A stretch of DNA of 64,000 nt from positions 1,984,001 through 2,048,000 of the forward strand of contig NZ_CP035925.1 in assembly GCF_013373365.1 (NCBI RefSeq), given 5' to 3'. The DNA is from Lentibacillus sp. CBA3610. Lineage in GTDB: Bacteria > Bacillota > Bacilli > Bacillales > Amphibacillaceae. This document shows positions 8,690 through 18,220 of this stretch, piece by piece. The notes under the pieces are model-generated. The model made no database searches and had not been told where the DNA came from. It was given only the letters and a program-made list of their open reading frames with translations. Every line of letters begins with the position of its first letter. The first letter of the stretch is position 1. A program made the translations under genes and the position numbers.

Positions 8690-9985
8690 ATGGCTATTGA
8701 AGGAAAGCCTCTATCAGAGTTCAAAACGTCTAATGATTTACAGGAAGGGGGCGTGCAAAGACACGTTCCAGTCAATCTGCGTCAAAGCGGAGATAACGGC
8801 TCACGCATGCTTATATCGCAAAGAGTGCGCAAGTCTCCATTCTGGCACCTTTCCGAAGAAGCCGGGTCATGGTGCTATACGGTTTACAACAACATGTACC
8901 ACCCGCGTGCCTATATTCCGATGGAGGAGGGCGGTCTTCTCAAGGAATACGAATATCTCACCGAACACGTCACCCTTTGGAATGTCGCGGTAGAGCGGCA
9001 GATCCAGGTGAAAGGCCCTGATGCCCCGAAGTTGGTGGACCTGGTGATCACGCGCTCGGTCGAGAAAGTCAAGACAGGAAAAGCCCGCTACGTTATTTTA
9101 TGCAATGATGAAGGCGGCATCATTTAATGACCCGGTTCTCCTTCGTCCGTACGAAGATGTTTGTTCTCTTTATCCGACAGCGACGTGTCCGCTGTGGCTA
9201 CAGGCGCTTAAATCATGAAACTTTGATGCACAGTACACGAAATCGATGTGGCCCCCGTACAAATTCAAGGACCAAAATCAACATCATTCATGGTCGATTT
9301 ATTTGGCGAGGCCATTCATGACGTTCCTTACTACGGGTTGATGGAGGGGGAAGTGAATGATTGTCCCGTCATTGTGTCCCGCACGGGTTTCTCGGGTGAA
9401 GCAGGCTTTGAGATTTATCTCTATAATGTCAGCACCAATGCCGAACAGTTCTGGTATCCTCTCCTCAAGGCGGGTGAACCATACAATCTAAAAGTGATTG
9501 CTCCCGGCCATATCCGGCGACTCGAAGCGGGGATCCTTTCCTATGGACAGGATATGAACCAGGAAACCAGCCCATACCAAGTAGGCTTAGGGTGGCAAGT
9601 GGACCTGACCAAATCCCACTTTATCGGCAAAGAAGCCCTAACCCGTATCAAGAACGAAGGTGTCACTGAAAAGCTTGTCGGGGTGAAATTCGGCGGCAAA
9701 AAGATCGACTGGTACCCGGCCGATTTCTATATGGTTTACGCGGAAAACGGTTCGGAGCCGGTCGGCTATGTCACCTCTGCCTTTTACTCACCAAATCAGG
9801 GGTGCAACATTGGCTACGCAATGCTGCCCAACTTATTCAGTATGATTGGGACCAAGCTTGAAGTACACCTGCCCGAACCATATGCCAACGGGCGTGTTCC
9901 GGCGGAGGTTGCGCAAACGCCGTTCAAGGTTTCTGAAAATCCCGGGACGGGTTATACCCAGACCGGCCGAAAGCTTGAGACGTGA
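8690..9985 (+). pseudogene. GcvT/DmdA-like tetrahydrofolate-dependent methyltransferase, frameshifted
   Basis: Two long pieces in the same frame (8690-9127 and 9248-9985) read as one aminomethyltransferase-fold protein of about 430 residues. The N-terminal piece has SWCYTVYNNMYHPRAY and LWNVAVERQIQVKGPDA, as in DMSP demethylase DmdA and related GcvT proteins. The C-terminal piece has SRTGFSGEAGFEIYL, RRLEAGILSYGQDM and VTSAFYSPNQGCNIGYAML. The intervening 9115-9250 still matches the family but needs at least four single-base shifts (INDPVLLRPYED; SDSDVS; NFDAQYT; then EIDVAPVQIQGP). An intact protein would move a methyl or methylene group to THF. The adjacent MetF-like gene fits. Clustered indels suggest decay; a local assembly error is the alternative. 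Confidence 0.75.
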
Positions 9986-9995
9986 TAATATACGA

Positions 9996-10029
9996 TGCAG
10001 CGGGTCTGTTTGCAGACAGACCCGCTGCA
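9996..10029. terminator. Perfect 14-bp hairpin after the DmdA-like gene
   Basis: TGCAGCGGGTCTGT pairs exactly with ACAGACCCGCTGCA across a six-base loop, starting about ten bases after the stop codon. There is no clear T-run, so it may attenuate or protect the mRNA end rather than fully terminate. Confidence 0.5.
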
Positions 10030-10172
10030 CGGATATTTCGCTGCCTGAGAATTGAATCACTTTTAAGGCAATTTGGCCACTGATCGTTAGAGTAATTCAC
10101 AAAATCATGACGGCTCTATTACAGGTGTTTTGCGGCTTGTCTTACAATGATCATATTTAAAAGAAAGTAGGG

Positions 10173-11003
10173 ATGACCATGATGGATCAGCAATCTGCAG
10201 CGGCTCTGTTCAACCAAACAGGGGGGCCCCGCTTTGAACTTATACCCGCTAACGGCATCGTTGAAAGGGCCATAGCGGCACTTCCTTCCCATGCCACGTT
10301 GACAATAACCTGTTCACCGACGAATGGTATCGACGCTACAATCGACACATCAATCGCATTAGCGCCTCGTTTCGCTCAGGTTATCCCCCATATTGCAGCA
10401 CGGATGATCCGGAGTGAAGAACATCTTATCACAATGCTTGATCGCCTCGCTGAGCATAATGTACACGAAATATTTATCGTTGGAGGTGATCAGGAAAAAC
10501 CACTGGGTCCATATCATCATGGCCTTGAATTATTGCAATCTTTAGCCACACACGAAAACGGGCTGCATCGCATCGGTATTCCTGCGTATCCTGAAGGCCA
10601 CCCGCATATCGATACAGACACACTTAATCAGGATTTTGCAGCAAAAGCTCCCTATGCCCATTATGCCGTGACACAAATGTGCTTTGATCCCGGTCAGGTC
10701 CTTGCCTGGCTGCAGGAGAAGCGCGCATCCGGTCTGCAGCTCCCGTGCTATCTGGGCATCCCAGGCCCCGTGAAATTGGACAAATTACTTCGGATCGCCC
10801 CCCGTATTGGTGTCACTGATTCACTCCGCTTCCTCAAAAAAAACCTGAAATTGTCGAGGAAGCTGATGCGTGGCTATGACCCGGGCGCTTTGGTGAACGC
10901 CTATACCCCATACTTAAGTGAATCAGACTTTTGTATCGAGGGCTTTCACGTTTACACGTTTAACGAACTGGACACCCTTAAAAAAGAAGTGGGAGGTGTA
11001 TAA
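10173..11003 (+). CDS. Methylenetetrahydrofolate reductase-like protein (MetF fold)
   Basis: Protein of 276 residues, the size of bacterial MetF barrels, with the family layout: TITCSPTNGIDATI early, IFIVGGDQEKPLGPYHHGLE mid-protein, IGIPAYPEGHPHID, then AVTQMCFDPGQVLAWL and CYLGIPGPVKLDKLLRIA. It is divergent from biosynthetic MetF. Position behind a GcvT/DmdA-like gene suggests it interconverts 5-methyl- and 5,10-methylene-THF made during demethylation (inference). Start could be 10173 or the ATGs at 10179 and 10182; AAGTAGGG lies just upstream. Confidence 0.75.
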   Translation: MTMMDQQSAAALFNQTGGPRFELIPANGIVERAIAALPSHATLTITCSPTNGIDATIDTSIALAPRFAQVIPHIAARMIRSEEHLITMLDRLAEHNVHEIFIVGGDQEKPLGPYHHGLELLQSLATHENGLHRIGIPAYPEGHPHIDTDTLNQDFAAKAPYAHYAVTQMCFDPGQVLAWLQEKRASGLQLPCYLGIPGPVKLDKLLRIAPRIGVTDSLRFLKKNLKLSRKLMRGYDPGALVNAYTPYLSESDFCIEGFHVYTFNELDTLKKEVGGV

Positions 11004-11121
11004 CCTTACCACATATGACGTACAAGCCGGTCCGCTTTTTTGCACCTGTCTCAGGAAACGCTACGGCTAGCCAGCTCATCTCCATAGCAAGTTTAGAATC
11101 AGCATTTATAAAGTGAGTCTC

Positions 11122-11242
11122 CAATCAGTGGGAGGTTTTCTTCCCCCCCACACTGATTGTTAGATGAACGAATCGAACATTTACTGGCAGTTAATCCCCC
11201 ACCTAATCTTCATCGTATACGCGGTGGGGGCTTACTGCCAGT
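11122..11242. repeat. Two adjacent strong hairpins (REP-like)
   Basis: Hairpin one (11122-11158) pairs CAATCAGTG with CACTGATTG around G-rich/C-rich arms. Hairpin two (11183-11242) pairs ACTGGCAGT with ACTGCCAGT and, inside it, CCCCCACC with GGTGGGGG. Neither is followed by a T-run. Stacked palindromes look like a mobile repeat or its relic. The rest of 11004-11346 has a possible 34-codon reading frame from 11015 that I cannot assign. Confidence 0.5.
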
Positions 11243-11259
11243 TACATGCGGGATAAAAC

Positions 11260-11317
11260 AAAAAAGGTCACGAACGGTTATTCGCTTCAGATGACTAAAG
11301 GCGACCAATTCGTGACC
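11260..11317 (-). terminator. Terminator of tRNA-Arg
   Basis: On the minus strand GGTCACGAA ... TTCGTGACC is followed by a T-run, 30 bases past the tRNA 3' end. Confidence 0.75.
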
Positions 11318-11346
11318 AATTTTGTTTTTTAACTCTTTGAAAGTAG

Positions 11347-11420
11347 CGCGCCCGGGAGGACTTGAACCCCCGACTCCTGGTACCGGAAACCAGTGCTCTA
11401 TCCAGCTGAGCTACGAGCGC
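11347..11420 (-). tRNA. tRNA-Arg (anticodon CCG)
   Basis: Minus-strand cloverleaf of 74 nt. Acceptor arm GCGCTCG pairs with CGGGCGC. Anticodon stem CTGGT/ACCAG encloses loop TTCCGGT, giving anticodon CCG. The T-loop GTTCAAGTC and D-arm AGCTCAGCTGGAT are standard. CCA is not encoded directly after the discriminator G. Confidence 0.95.
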
Positions 11421-11609
11421 ATTTAGTAAATATTTAATTCAGACACATAGGATATTATAATACTTTAATCATAAATAGACAAGTCTTTTGAGAGGAATTA
11501 TAATAAGACACTATTTTCTGACTAAAAGACTGCTGTTACGGAAGAGGTCAACCCTGATTTATATAAAGTATGAAAGGCAAGGATGCGCCCTTACCTTCCA
11601 ATCACTCAA

Positions 11610-12542
11610 TTAATGTTTCATCTTAGGATCCAACGCATCGCGCAAACCATCACCAATCAAGTTGAACCCGAGAACCACAAGCATAATACAAAGGCCAGGC
11701 GCGATCAATGTCCATGGTGCTAGCTGAATGAAATCCCTTGAAGATGCAAGCATCTCACCCCATTCAGGCGTCGGCGGCTGAGCTCCAAGTCCTAGAAAAC
11801 CTAAAGCCGCTGCGTCCAGTATGGCGGTTCCAAATCCAAGGGTAGCCTGTACTATAATTGGTGCCAAACTGTTTGGCAATATATGATGGAGAATAATTCG
11901 CCCATTTTTCATACCCTGTGCCTTCGCAGCCATAATATATTCTTCCTCGCGTAAACTGATGACTTTAGACCGGACAAGGCGCCCGAATATCGGGATGTTA
12001 ATAATCGCAATCGCAACCAGCGCATTTTGCAATGAAGCACCGAGGATGGCAACAATCGCAATGGCCAGAAGGATACTCGGAAATGCCAGCAATATATCAA
12101 AAATCCGCGAAATAAGCATATCAACCCATCGCCCAAAGTAGCCGGCTACAATTCCCAGTATCGTTCCAAATACCAGCGCGCCGACAACCGCAAAAAAGCC
12201 TACCTGAAGTGAAATCCTGGATCCATATGCAATCCGGGTAAAGATATCCCGTCCGACGTCATCTGTCCCCAGCCAATGTTCGGCAGAAGGTGGCTGCAGC
12301 CGATTGACAAGTTCCTGGTCATCATAGCCGGTACTTGTCAACAATGGAGCGAATATGCCAATTAAAAGAAAAATAACGATTATGACTAAACCTGCAAGTG
12401 CAAAACGATTTTTACGTAATTGTCTGAATGCATCTTTCCATGGCGACGTTTCCGGCATATTTTCCATATCAGCATGTTGATCTGCTTCTGCGGGATTCGT
12501 TACATTCTCCTCTGATTGTTTATCTTTTTCTTCTACACTCAT
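11610..12542 (-). CDS. Oligopeptide/dipeptide ABC transporter permease (OppC/DppC type)
   Basis: Inner-membrane permease of 310 residues. A charged cytoplasmic N-terminus of about 60 residues precedes a first membrane helix (FALAGLVIIVIFLLIG). GTDDVGRDIFTRIAYGSRISL and the EAA-type loop EEYIMAAKAQGMKN are hallmarks of OppC/DppC. I start at 12542, where AGGGGG precedes ATG; a frame reaching 12599 overlaps the upstream permease. It is the last gene of the D-F-SBP-B-C operon and pairs with the OppB-type subunit to import peptides. Confidence 0.92.
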   Translation of the reverse strand: MSVEEKDKQSEENVTNPAEADQHADMENMPETSPWKDAFRQLRKNRFALAGLVIIVIFLLIGIFAPLLTSTGYDDQELVNRLQPPSAEHWLGTDDVGRDIFTRIAYGSRISLQVGFFAVVGALVFGTILGIVAGYFGRWVDMLISRIFDILLAFPSILLAIAIVAILGASLQNALVAIAIINIPIFGRLVRSKVISLREEEYIMAAKAQGMKNGRIILHHILPNSLAPIIVQATLGFGTAILDAAALGFLGLGAQPPTPEWGEMLASSRDFIQLAPWTLIAPGLCIMLVVLGFNLIGDGLRDALDPKMKH

Positions 12543-12552
12543 ATGAATCCCC

Positions 12553-13554
12553 CTAATATTTAATTCTTGGATCGATATAAGAATATAGCAAATCAACAAC
12601 TAAGTTGATAATAACAAACAGAAATGCAATCACCAGAATGCCCGACTGTATGACCGGGTAATCCCTGTAATTGATCGCTTCGTATACATACCTGCCAACA
12701 CCGGGCCAACTGAAAATCGTCTCGGTTAAAATAGCACCACCAAGCAGAACGCCCGTCTGCAGCCCAATCACTGTCAAAACAGGTATAATGGCATTTTTCA
12801 GCGCATGTTTATAAATGACAAAAAACTGTCCCGAACCTTTTGCACGAACCGTACGGATATAATCTGAATTCATAACCTCCAGCATGCTGGACCTTGTCAT
12901 TCGGGCTATAATGGCCATCGGGATCGTTCCAAGTGCAATGCTCGGCAAAACTAAATGCTTCAACACCTCAACCGTCCTGGCAAAGTCCATATGAAGAAGG
13001 GAATCCAGCACGTAAAAATATGTAATGGGTTCCATCGGATCTCTGCTGCTTTCACGTCCATATGCCGGAAGCCAGCCGAGCTCCTGGGCAAACACCCACT
13101 GTTCCATCAATGCGAGCCAGAAAATGGGCATTGACACACCCACTAAGGCAAACAGCATAGCAAGAAAGTCAAACCAGGAATTCTGTTTCCAGGCACTAAT
13201 AATCCCTGCATTAACACCTATGAAAATAGCAAAAACCATTGCAAAAAACGTTAATTCAAATGTGGCTGCTAAACGGGGTAATATTTCAGTTGAAATCTCT
13301 CCTTTAGATCTGAGCGACGTACCCAAATCGCCCTGAAGCAAGTCCGTAACATAGACACCGTATTGAATTGGATAGGGTTCATTCAAGCCCATACTTTCCT
13401 CAAGATCCTGTATGGCAGTTGCTGTTGCTGTTTCACCAAGAATAACCTGAGCAGGGTTACCGGGGATTAAATGAACGATAGAAAATGTAATCAATGTCAT
13501 GCCTACCAGCACAGGAATGAGCATTAATAATCGTCGCATTGTGTAGGCAAACAA
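12553..13554 (-). CDS. Oligopeptide/dipeptide ABC transporter permease (OppB/DppB type)
   Basis: Permease of 333 residues: N-terminal helix RRLLMLIPVLVGMTLITF, signature HLIPGNPAQVILG, long periplasmic segment, EAA loop (YIRTVRAKGSGQFFVIYKHA) and terminal SYIDPRIKY, all usual for DppB. The likely start is a TTG at 13554 with AGGTGA seven bases before it. Its stop lies ten bases before the next permease start. Confidence 0.92.
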   Translation of the reverse strand: MFAYTMRRLLMLIPVLVGMTLITFSIVHLIPGNPAQVILGETATATAIQDLEESMGLNEPYPIQYGVYVTDLLQGDLGTSLRSKGEISTEILPRLAATFELTFFAMVFAIFIGVNAGIISAWKQNSWFDFLAMLFALVGVSMPIFWLALMEQWVFAQELGWLPAYGRESSRDPMEPITYFYVLDSLLHMDFARTVEVLKHLVLPSIALGTIPMAIIARMTRSSMLEVMNSDYIRTVRAKGSGQFFVIYKHALKNAIIPVLTVIGLQTGVLLGGAILTETIFSWPGVGRYVYEAINYRDYPVIQSGILVIAFLFVIINLVVDLLYSYIDPRIKY

Positions 13555-13668
13555 TATTTTTCACCTCATTTTTTTGAAAGATGATATCAGCTGTGTTTTT
13601 TTAATAGAATTCGATTGATCATTTGGATGAAACAGGGTAGTAGGCGATAACTACTACCCTGTCGTCCT

Positions 13669-15333
13669 TTAATTTTCCAATTCCACTTCTGCAAGTGACT
13701 CACTTGTTGAAGGGTGTGGTACATAATTGTTAACGTAGCTTGCTGTCGCCATAACCGGCGTGGAGTGCACCAGGTTTACCATTGGCGCTTCCTCATGGAT
13801 AAGGGCTTGTGCCTCTTGATAAAACGCTGCACGCTCATCCTGATCAATTGACCGTTTAGCATTGTTCAGCAATTCGTCAACATCTTCATTTTCATAGAAC
13901 GTACGGTTACTGCTGCCTACATTATCACCGTGAAGCAAACTGCTCAGGAAGTAATCCGGATCGCCGTTTGTACCGGACCAGCCGAGCATGAACAATTCCT
14001 GCTCACCTTCAAGTGTTTTTTCCAAATACGGTGCCCATTCTTCACGAACAATGGAAACGTTGATACCGACTTCCGCCAGGTTATTCTGGACAATCTCAGC
14101 AACGGTTTCCGGATCAGGCATATATGGTCTTGCAACAGGCATTGTCCATAGTTCGATTTCCATACCATCTTCGTAGCCCGCTTCAGCTAATAGCTCTTGT
14201 GCTCTTTCAGGATCGTACTCATATGGTTCAACATCATCGTTATAGCCCATATAGCTCGGAGGCAACAGGTTTTTCGCCGGATTGGCATAACCTGCATACA
14301 TCGCTTCAGCAATCGCATCACGATCAATAGCATGGTTTATGGCTTGACGAACCTCTACCTGATCCAGTGGCTCCTTCTGCGTATTCATCCCAACATACCC
14401 AACATTATTTTCAGCTCGTGTATACAAGTCCAGTCCTTGCTCAGCTTCCACAGTTGCGGCATCATCAGGATTCAGACCATCCATAATATCAATTTCACCG
14501 GATTGCAGGGCGATTAGACGGGCCGCGTTATCAGGGATGACCTCGAATACAACCTCGTCAACTTTGGGCTGATCTTCTATTCGATAATCTTCAAATTTAC
14601 TAAGAACAATCGAATCATCTTTCGACCAGCTTTCAAATTTAAATGGACCGGTTCCAACCGGGTTTTCATTAATTTCCGGCCCGTATTCCTCAAGTGCTGC
14701 AGGAGACGTTATCGGAAAGTAAGTCATGGCCATGTTTTGCAGGAAATAACCTAAAGGCTGTTTTAGTACAAACTCGATTTCATGATCATTTACCACATTT
14801 ATTTCGTCGATGACATGACCTTCGTCACCCTGGTAACCGCCAAACATTGTTCCGTACATGGAATACACATAACCTTCTTCCTCAAATGCATATTCATGAT
14901 CCGGATCTGCCCAGCGTTCAAAGTTTGTTTTCACTGCTTCTGCGTTGAAGTCGGTGCCATCATGAAACGTGACGCCTTCTTCCAGATAAAATGTATAATT
15001 CAGCCCGTCATCCGATACTTCCCAGTCGTGCGCCAGACCGGGGACAATATCAAATGATTCCTTATCAAAGTCCAGCAAGCTTTCAAGGACCTGTTTTGTT
15101 ACCCTGGAAGACTCCCCATCTGTCGTGCTTCCCGGGTCAAGGCTTTCAGAGTCACCACCACGCGCAAATACGAGGACGTCTTCACCATCACTGCCGCTGT
15201 CAGCTTCAGTACTGTCCCCGCTATCCCCTTCACTTTCTCCGGTTGCATCCGTTTCTTCATCACCGCTGCATGCCGCGAATAATAGCGTAAACACCAGCAA
15301 TAAAACCATCAATGTCCAAAATCTGAACTTCAT
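13669..15333 (-). CDS. Peptide ABC transporter substrate-binding lipoprotein
   Basis: Extracellular solute-binding protein family 5 (OppA/DppA), 554 residues. The signal peptide ends in a lipobox (LLFAAC) with Cys near residue 22. A very acidic linker (DEETD, DSTEAD, DGED) follows, typical of salt-adapted bacilli. Family motifs include GLAHDWEVSDDGLNYTFYL, NPVGTGPFKFESW and RQAINHAIDRDAIAEAMY. It captures peptides (possibly dipeptides or nickel/heme-like ligands in relatives) and delivers them to the two permeases. Good ribosome site AGGGGGCTGAAAGT before ATG. Confidence 0.92.
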   Translation of the reverse strand: MKFRFWTLMVLLLVFTLLFAACSGDEETDATGESEGDSGDSTEADSGSDGEDVLVFARGGDSESLDPGSTTDGESSRVTKQVLESLLDFDKESFDIVPGLAHDWEVSDDGLNYTFYLEEGVTFHDGTDFNAEAVKTNFERWADPDHEYAFEEEGYVYSMYGTMFGGYQGDEGHVIDEINVVNDHEIEFVLKQPLGYFLQNMAMTYFPITSPAALEEYGPEINENPVGTGPFKFESWSKDDSIVLSKFEDYRIEDQPKVDEVVFEVIPDNAARLIALQSGEIDIMDGLNPDDAATVEAEQGLDLYTRAENNVGYVGMNTQKEPLDQVEVRQAINHAIDRDAIAEAMYAGYANPAKNLLPPSYMGYNDDVEPYEYDPERAQELLAEAGYEDGMEIELWTMPVARPYMPDPETVAEIVQNNLAEVGINVSIVREEWAPYLEKTLEGEQELFMLGWSGTNGDPDYFLSSLLHGDNVGSSNRTFYENEDVDELLNNAKRSIDQDERAAFYQEAQALIHEEAPMVNLVHSTPVMATASYVNNYVPHPSTSESLAEVELEN

Positions 15334-15445
15334 ACTTTCAGCCCCCTGTTTAATTTTTTAAAATCCCGGTATCCGCCATGCCCATGGTAACTGATACCGC
15401 TTCCCCCTTTTCTTAACAATGCTTTCTGACGGATTAACTAGTCGA

Positions 15446-16441
15446 TTATGATGGCACAGCATCATTATATAGATGACAGGCAACATAATGATTGTTTTCA
15501 ACTTCCCGAAATTCGGGTCTCACTTGACTGCATATATCCATCGCGAAAGGGCATCTTGTATGAAATGCACATCCCGATGGCGGATCTGATGGACTTGGAA
15601 CATCACCTTTTAAAATAATTCTGTCCCGCTCATAATCCGGGTCCGGATCCGGTACGGCTGACAGTAATGCCTGAGTATAGGGATGTTTTGGATTATCATA
15701 AAGTTCATCTTTGCTAGCCAATTCAGCCATACGTCCAAGATACATAACACCAACCCTGTCGCTTATATGTTTGACAACACTTAGATCGTGAGCAATAAAA
15801 ACGTATGTCAAATTAAATCGATACCGCAGTTCATTCATCAGGTTCAGAATCTGCGCTTGTACTGAAACATCCAGAGATGAAACCGGTTCATCACAAATAA
15901 TTAATTTAGGATTATTGGCCAGGGCCCGTGCAATACCAATACGCTGTCTTTGTCCACCGCTGAATTGATGCGGATAACGAGAGGCATGATAAGCATTAAG
16001 CCCAACGACCTCCAGTAACTCTCTTACACGTTGTTTTCGTTCATCAGCAGACGTCATCCCATGGACCAACAGTGGTTCTCCGATAATTTTTTCGACGGTA
16101 TGTCTTGGATTAAGCGATGCATACGGGTCCTGAAAAATAATTTGCATATTACGCCGCAATTTCCGCATTTCTTCCCCGCTTAGCTTGGTTATCTCCTGAT
16201 CCTGAAACTTGATTTCACCTTCTGTTGGTTCACTCAAACGAAGAATCGCTTTTCCTGTCGTGGACTTCCCGCAGCCGGACTCCCCGACAAGTCCAAGAAT
16301 TTCTCCTTCCAGGACTGAAAAGGAAACATCGTCTACCGCTTTTACCTCTCCTACTTTTCGTCCGAAAACGCCCCCTTTAACTGGAAAATATTTTTTTAGA
16401 CCGTTAACTTCCAAAAGTGGATTCTGCATGTTTTGCTGCAT
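15446..16441 (-). CDS. Peptide ABC transporter ATP-binding protein (OppF/DppF type)
   Basis: ATPase of about 331 residues: Walker [10 protein letters not shown], signature [14 protein letters not shown], Walker [13 protein letters not shown], and the C-terminal oligopeptide-transporter extension with cysteines ([16 protein letters not shown]), which in this family carries a 4Fe-4S-type motif. The start is uncertain: ATG 16441 or in-frame ATG 16429, both behind AAAGGAAGGGG. The gene overlaps the end of the OppD-type ATPase. Confidence 0.9.
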   Translation of the reverse strand: MQQNMQNPLLEVNGLKKYFPVKGGVFGRKVGEVKAVDDVSFSVLEGEILGLVGESGCGKSTTGKAILRLSEPTEGEIKFQDQEITKLSGEEMRKLRRNMQIIFQDPYASLNPRHTVEKIIGEPLLVHGMTSADERKQRVRELLEVVGLNAYHASRYPHQFSGGQRQRIGIARALANNPKLIICDEPVSSLDVSVQAQILNLMNELRYRFNLTYVFIAHDLSVVKHISDRVGVMYLGRMAELASKDELYDNPKHPYTQALLSAVPDPDPDYERDRIILKGDVPSPSDPPSGCAFHTRCPFAMDICSQVRPEFREVENNHYVACHLYNDAVPS

Positions 16442-17423
16442 CCCCTTCCTTTTTGTCATATAAGAAACAGCGACTGGTTCGACTCTTCCCCAGTTCATAA
16501 AGTTCAGGTTCCTCTTTAAAACAACGGTCAAAGGCGAATTCGCAACGCGGGGCAAATTGACAGCCGGCCTTTTTCATGCCTGGTTTTGGCACCGTACCCG
16601 GGATTGAATATAGCTTCTGATCGTCACCGTGCAATGTTGGAAGTGAGCGAATCAGTCCTTTTGTATATGGGTGCTGCGGATCTTTTAAAATCTCCCGTAC
16701 ACTTCCTTCCTCGACGACCTCCCCGGCGTACATAACAATTACTCTTTCACACAGTTCTGCTACCACCCCCAAATCATGTGTAATCAATAATATAGCCGTA
16801 TCTCTTTCTCTATTCAGATCGCGCATGATATCAAGAATTTGTGCCTGTATGGTGACATCCAATGCAGTCGTTGGCTCGTCTGCAATCAGGATGTCAGGGT
16901 CACACGACATAGCCATAGCAATCATGACTCTCTGCCGCATACCGCCTGATAATTGATGCGGATATTCATCAATCACCCCTTCCGCTCGGGGAATACCAAC
17001 AAGTTTTAATAAATCAACGGACTCTTGTCTGGCTTCTTTTTTACTTATTTTTCTGTGAAACCGTATCGCCTCAATGAGCTGATTACCAATCGTAAAAAGC
17101 GGATTCAGTGATGTCATAGGTTCCTGAAAAATCATACCAATCTCATTGCCGCGGATTTGCTTCATACGTTTCTGAGCAGCGTTCACAATATTTTCATCCT
17201 TAAAATTAATAGCACCGCCGACAATTTTTCCGGGCGGATTTGGTACCAGCTGCATAACAGATAGCGAGGTTACACTTTTACCACAACCGGACTCGCCAAC
17301 AATGCCAACAATTTCACCTTTATCTAAAGAGAAACTAACGCCGTTTACTGCTGGAATTTCTCCGTTATCTGTAAAAAAATGCGTATGTAAATCTTTCAAT
17401 TCCAAAAGTGTTTCTTTTGGCAA
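16404..17423 (-). CDS. Peptide ABC transporter ATP-binding protein (OppD/DppD type)
   Basis: First gene of the transporter operon, 339 residues. Walker [11 protein letters not shown]-loop [12 protein letters not shown], signature [14 protein letters not shown], Walker [13 protein letters not shown], and the OppD C-terminal cysteine motif [18 protein letters not shown] start at 17423 sits six bases after GGGGGG. It forms the ATPase heterodimer with the overlapping OppF-type protein. Confidence 0.92.
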   Translation of the reverse strand: MPKETLLELKDLHTHFFTDNGEIPAVNGVSFSLDKGEIVGIVGESGCGKSVTSLSVMQLVPNPPGKIVGGAINFKDENIVNAAQKRMKQIRGNEIGMIFQEPMTSLNPLFTIGNQLIEAIRFHRKISKKEARQESVDLLKLVGIPRAEGVIDEYPHQLSGGMRQRVMIAMAMSCDPDILIADEPTTALDVTIQAQILDIMRDLNRERDTAILLITHDLGVVAELCERVIVMYAGEVVEEGSVREILKDPQHPYTKGLIRSLPTLHGDDQKLYSIPGTVPKPGMKKAGCQFAPRCEFAFDRCFKEEPELYELGKSRTSRCFLYDKKEGDAAKHAESTFGS

Positions 17424-17604
17424 CTCTATCCCCCCTTTTTATATTAATGTGACTAAAATTATGATTATTTAATAAAGTAAAAAATATCTCAATATTGTAA
17501 TTAACATATTATAATGAATAACGTGATAATGCAAGATTAAATTAACCGTAAAATGTATTTTATCCCCTGTAACAGGGCGACAAAGACACCTTCCTAACAT
17601 GACT

Positions 17605-17985
17605 GCTTCTCTCTCGGACTTTCACTGATCTATTTCGATTTCTTCCGCACGTGACAGCTTCTCTCTCGGCCTTTTCCTGATCGATTTCGTTTCCTTGCGT
17701 ACGTGACAACTTCCCTCTCGTGCTTTTCCTGGTCAATTTCGTTTCCTTGCGCACGTGACAACTTCCCTCTCGTGCTTTTCCTTATCGATTTCGTTTCCTT
17801 GCGCACGTGACAACTTCCCTCTCGTGCTTTTCCTGGTCAATTTCGTTTCCTTGCGCACGTGACAACTTCCCTCTCGTGCTTTTCCTTATCGATTTCGTTT
17901 CCTTCCGAACGTGAAACCTTCTCTCTCGTGTTTTTCCGGCTTGATCTCGATTCTTTACAAACGTGATAACTCCTCTCTCTTCGCA
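17605..17985. repeat. 52-bp tandem repeat array
   Basis: Units begin at 17605, 17657, 17709, 17761, 17813, 17865, 17917 and 17969, an exact 52-bp period. The core is close to CTTCCCTCTCGTGCTTTTCC followed by GATTTCGTTTCCTTGCG and CACGTGACA. Central units are almost identical and outer ones diverge. 52 is not a multiple of three, so coding is unlikely. The array fills most of the 17424-18220 gap upstream of clpP and oppD. Confidence 0.9.
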
Positions 17986-18134
17986 CTAAAACCTCAACTG
18001 AATTGAAGTTTTACTTTATATCCTGTACCGTTCATCAAAGGGGTTCATAACAATTTTCAGTAAATGGGTTTTATCATAATCCGATTCAGGGTATGATGAT
18101 ATAAGTGCATACATACTGGAACCAAACTTTTATA

Positions 18135-18151
18135 TTTGACCTTTTTTGACC
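18135..18151. promoter_or_regulatory. CtsR operator of clpP
   Basis: TTTGACC TTT TTTGACC is the reverse complement of GGTCAAA-N3-GGTCAAA, the CtsR heat-shock direct heptad. It covers the -35 region of the clpP promoter. Confidence 0.9.
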
Positions 18152-18164
18152 TATTAGTTATGAT
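18136..18164 (+). promoter_or_regulatory. SigA promoter of clpP
   Basis: TTGACC, 17-bp spacer, TATGAT, about 55 bp ahead of the clpP start and overlapped by the CtsR operator. Confidence 0.8.
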
Positions 18165-18220
18165 TAAAATATCCAATGGTAGTGGATGAATTTGAATTGA
18201 AATAAGGAGGATGAAAACAT

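Noticed and set aside
8440-8690. Riboswitch upstream of the DmdA-like gene
   Set aside because: I found no conserved core of glycine, SAM or THF riboswitches; coding-like sequence explains the region better.
9115-9250. Programmed frameshifting in the DmdA-like gene
   Set aside because: Several shifts in both directions plus an in-frame TGA cannot be explained by one slippery site.
17560-17754. Minus-strand open frame of 64 codons (RKSTRGKLS-type repeats)
   Set aside because: It is a reading through the 52-bp tandem array; the period is not a multiple of three and there is no ribosome site.
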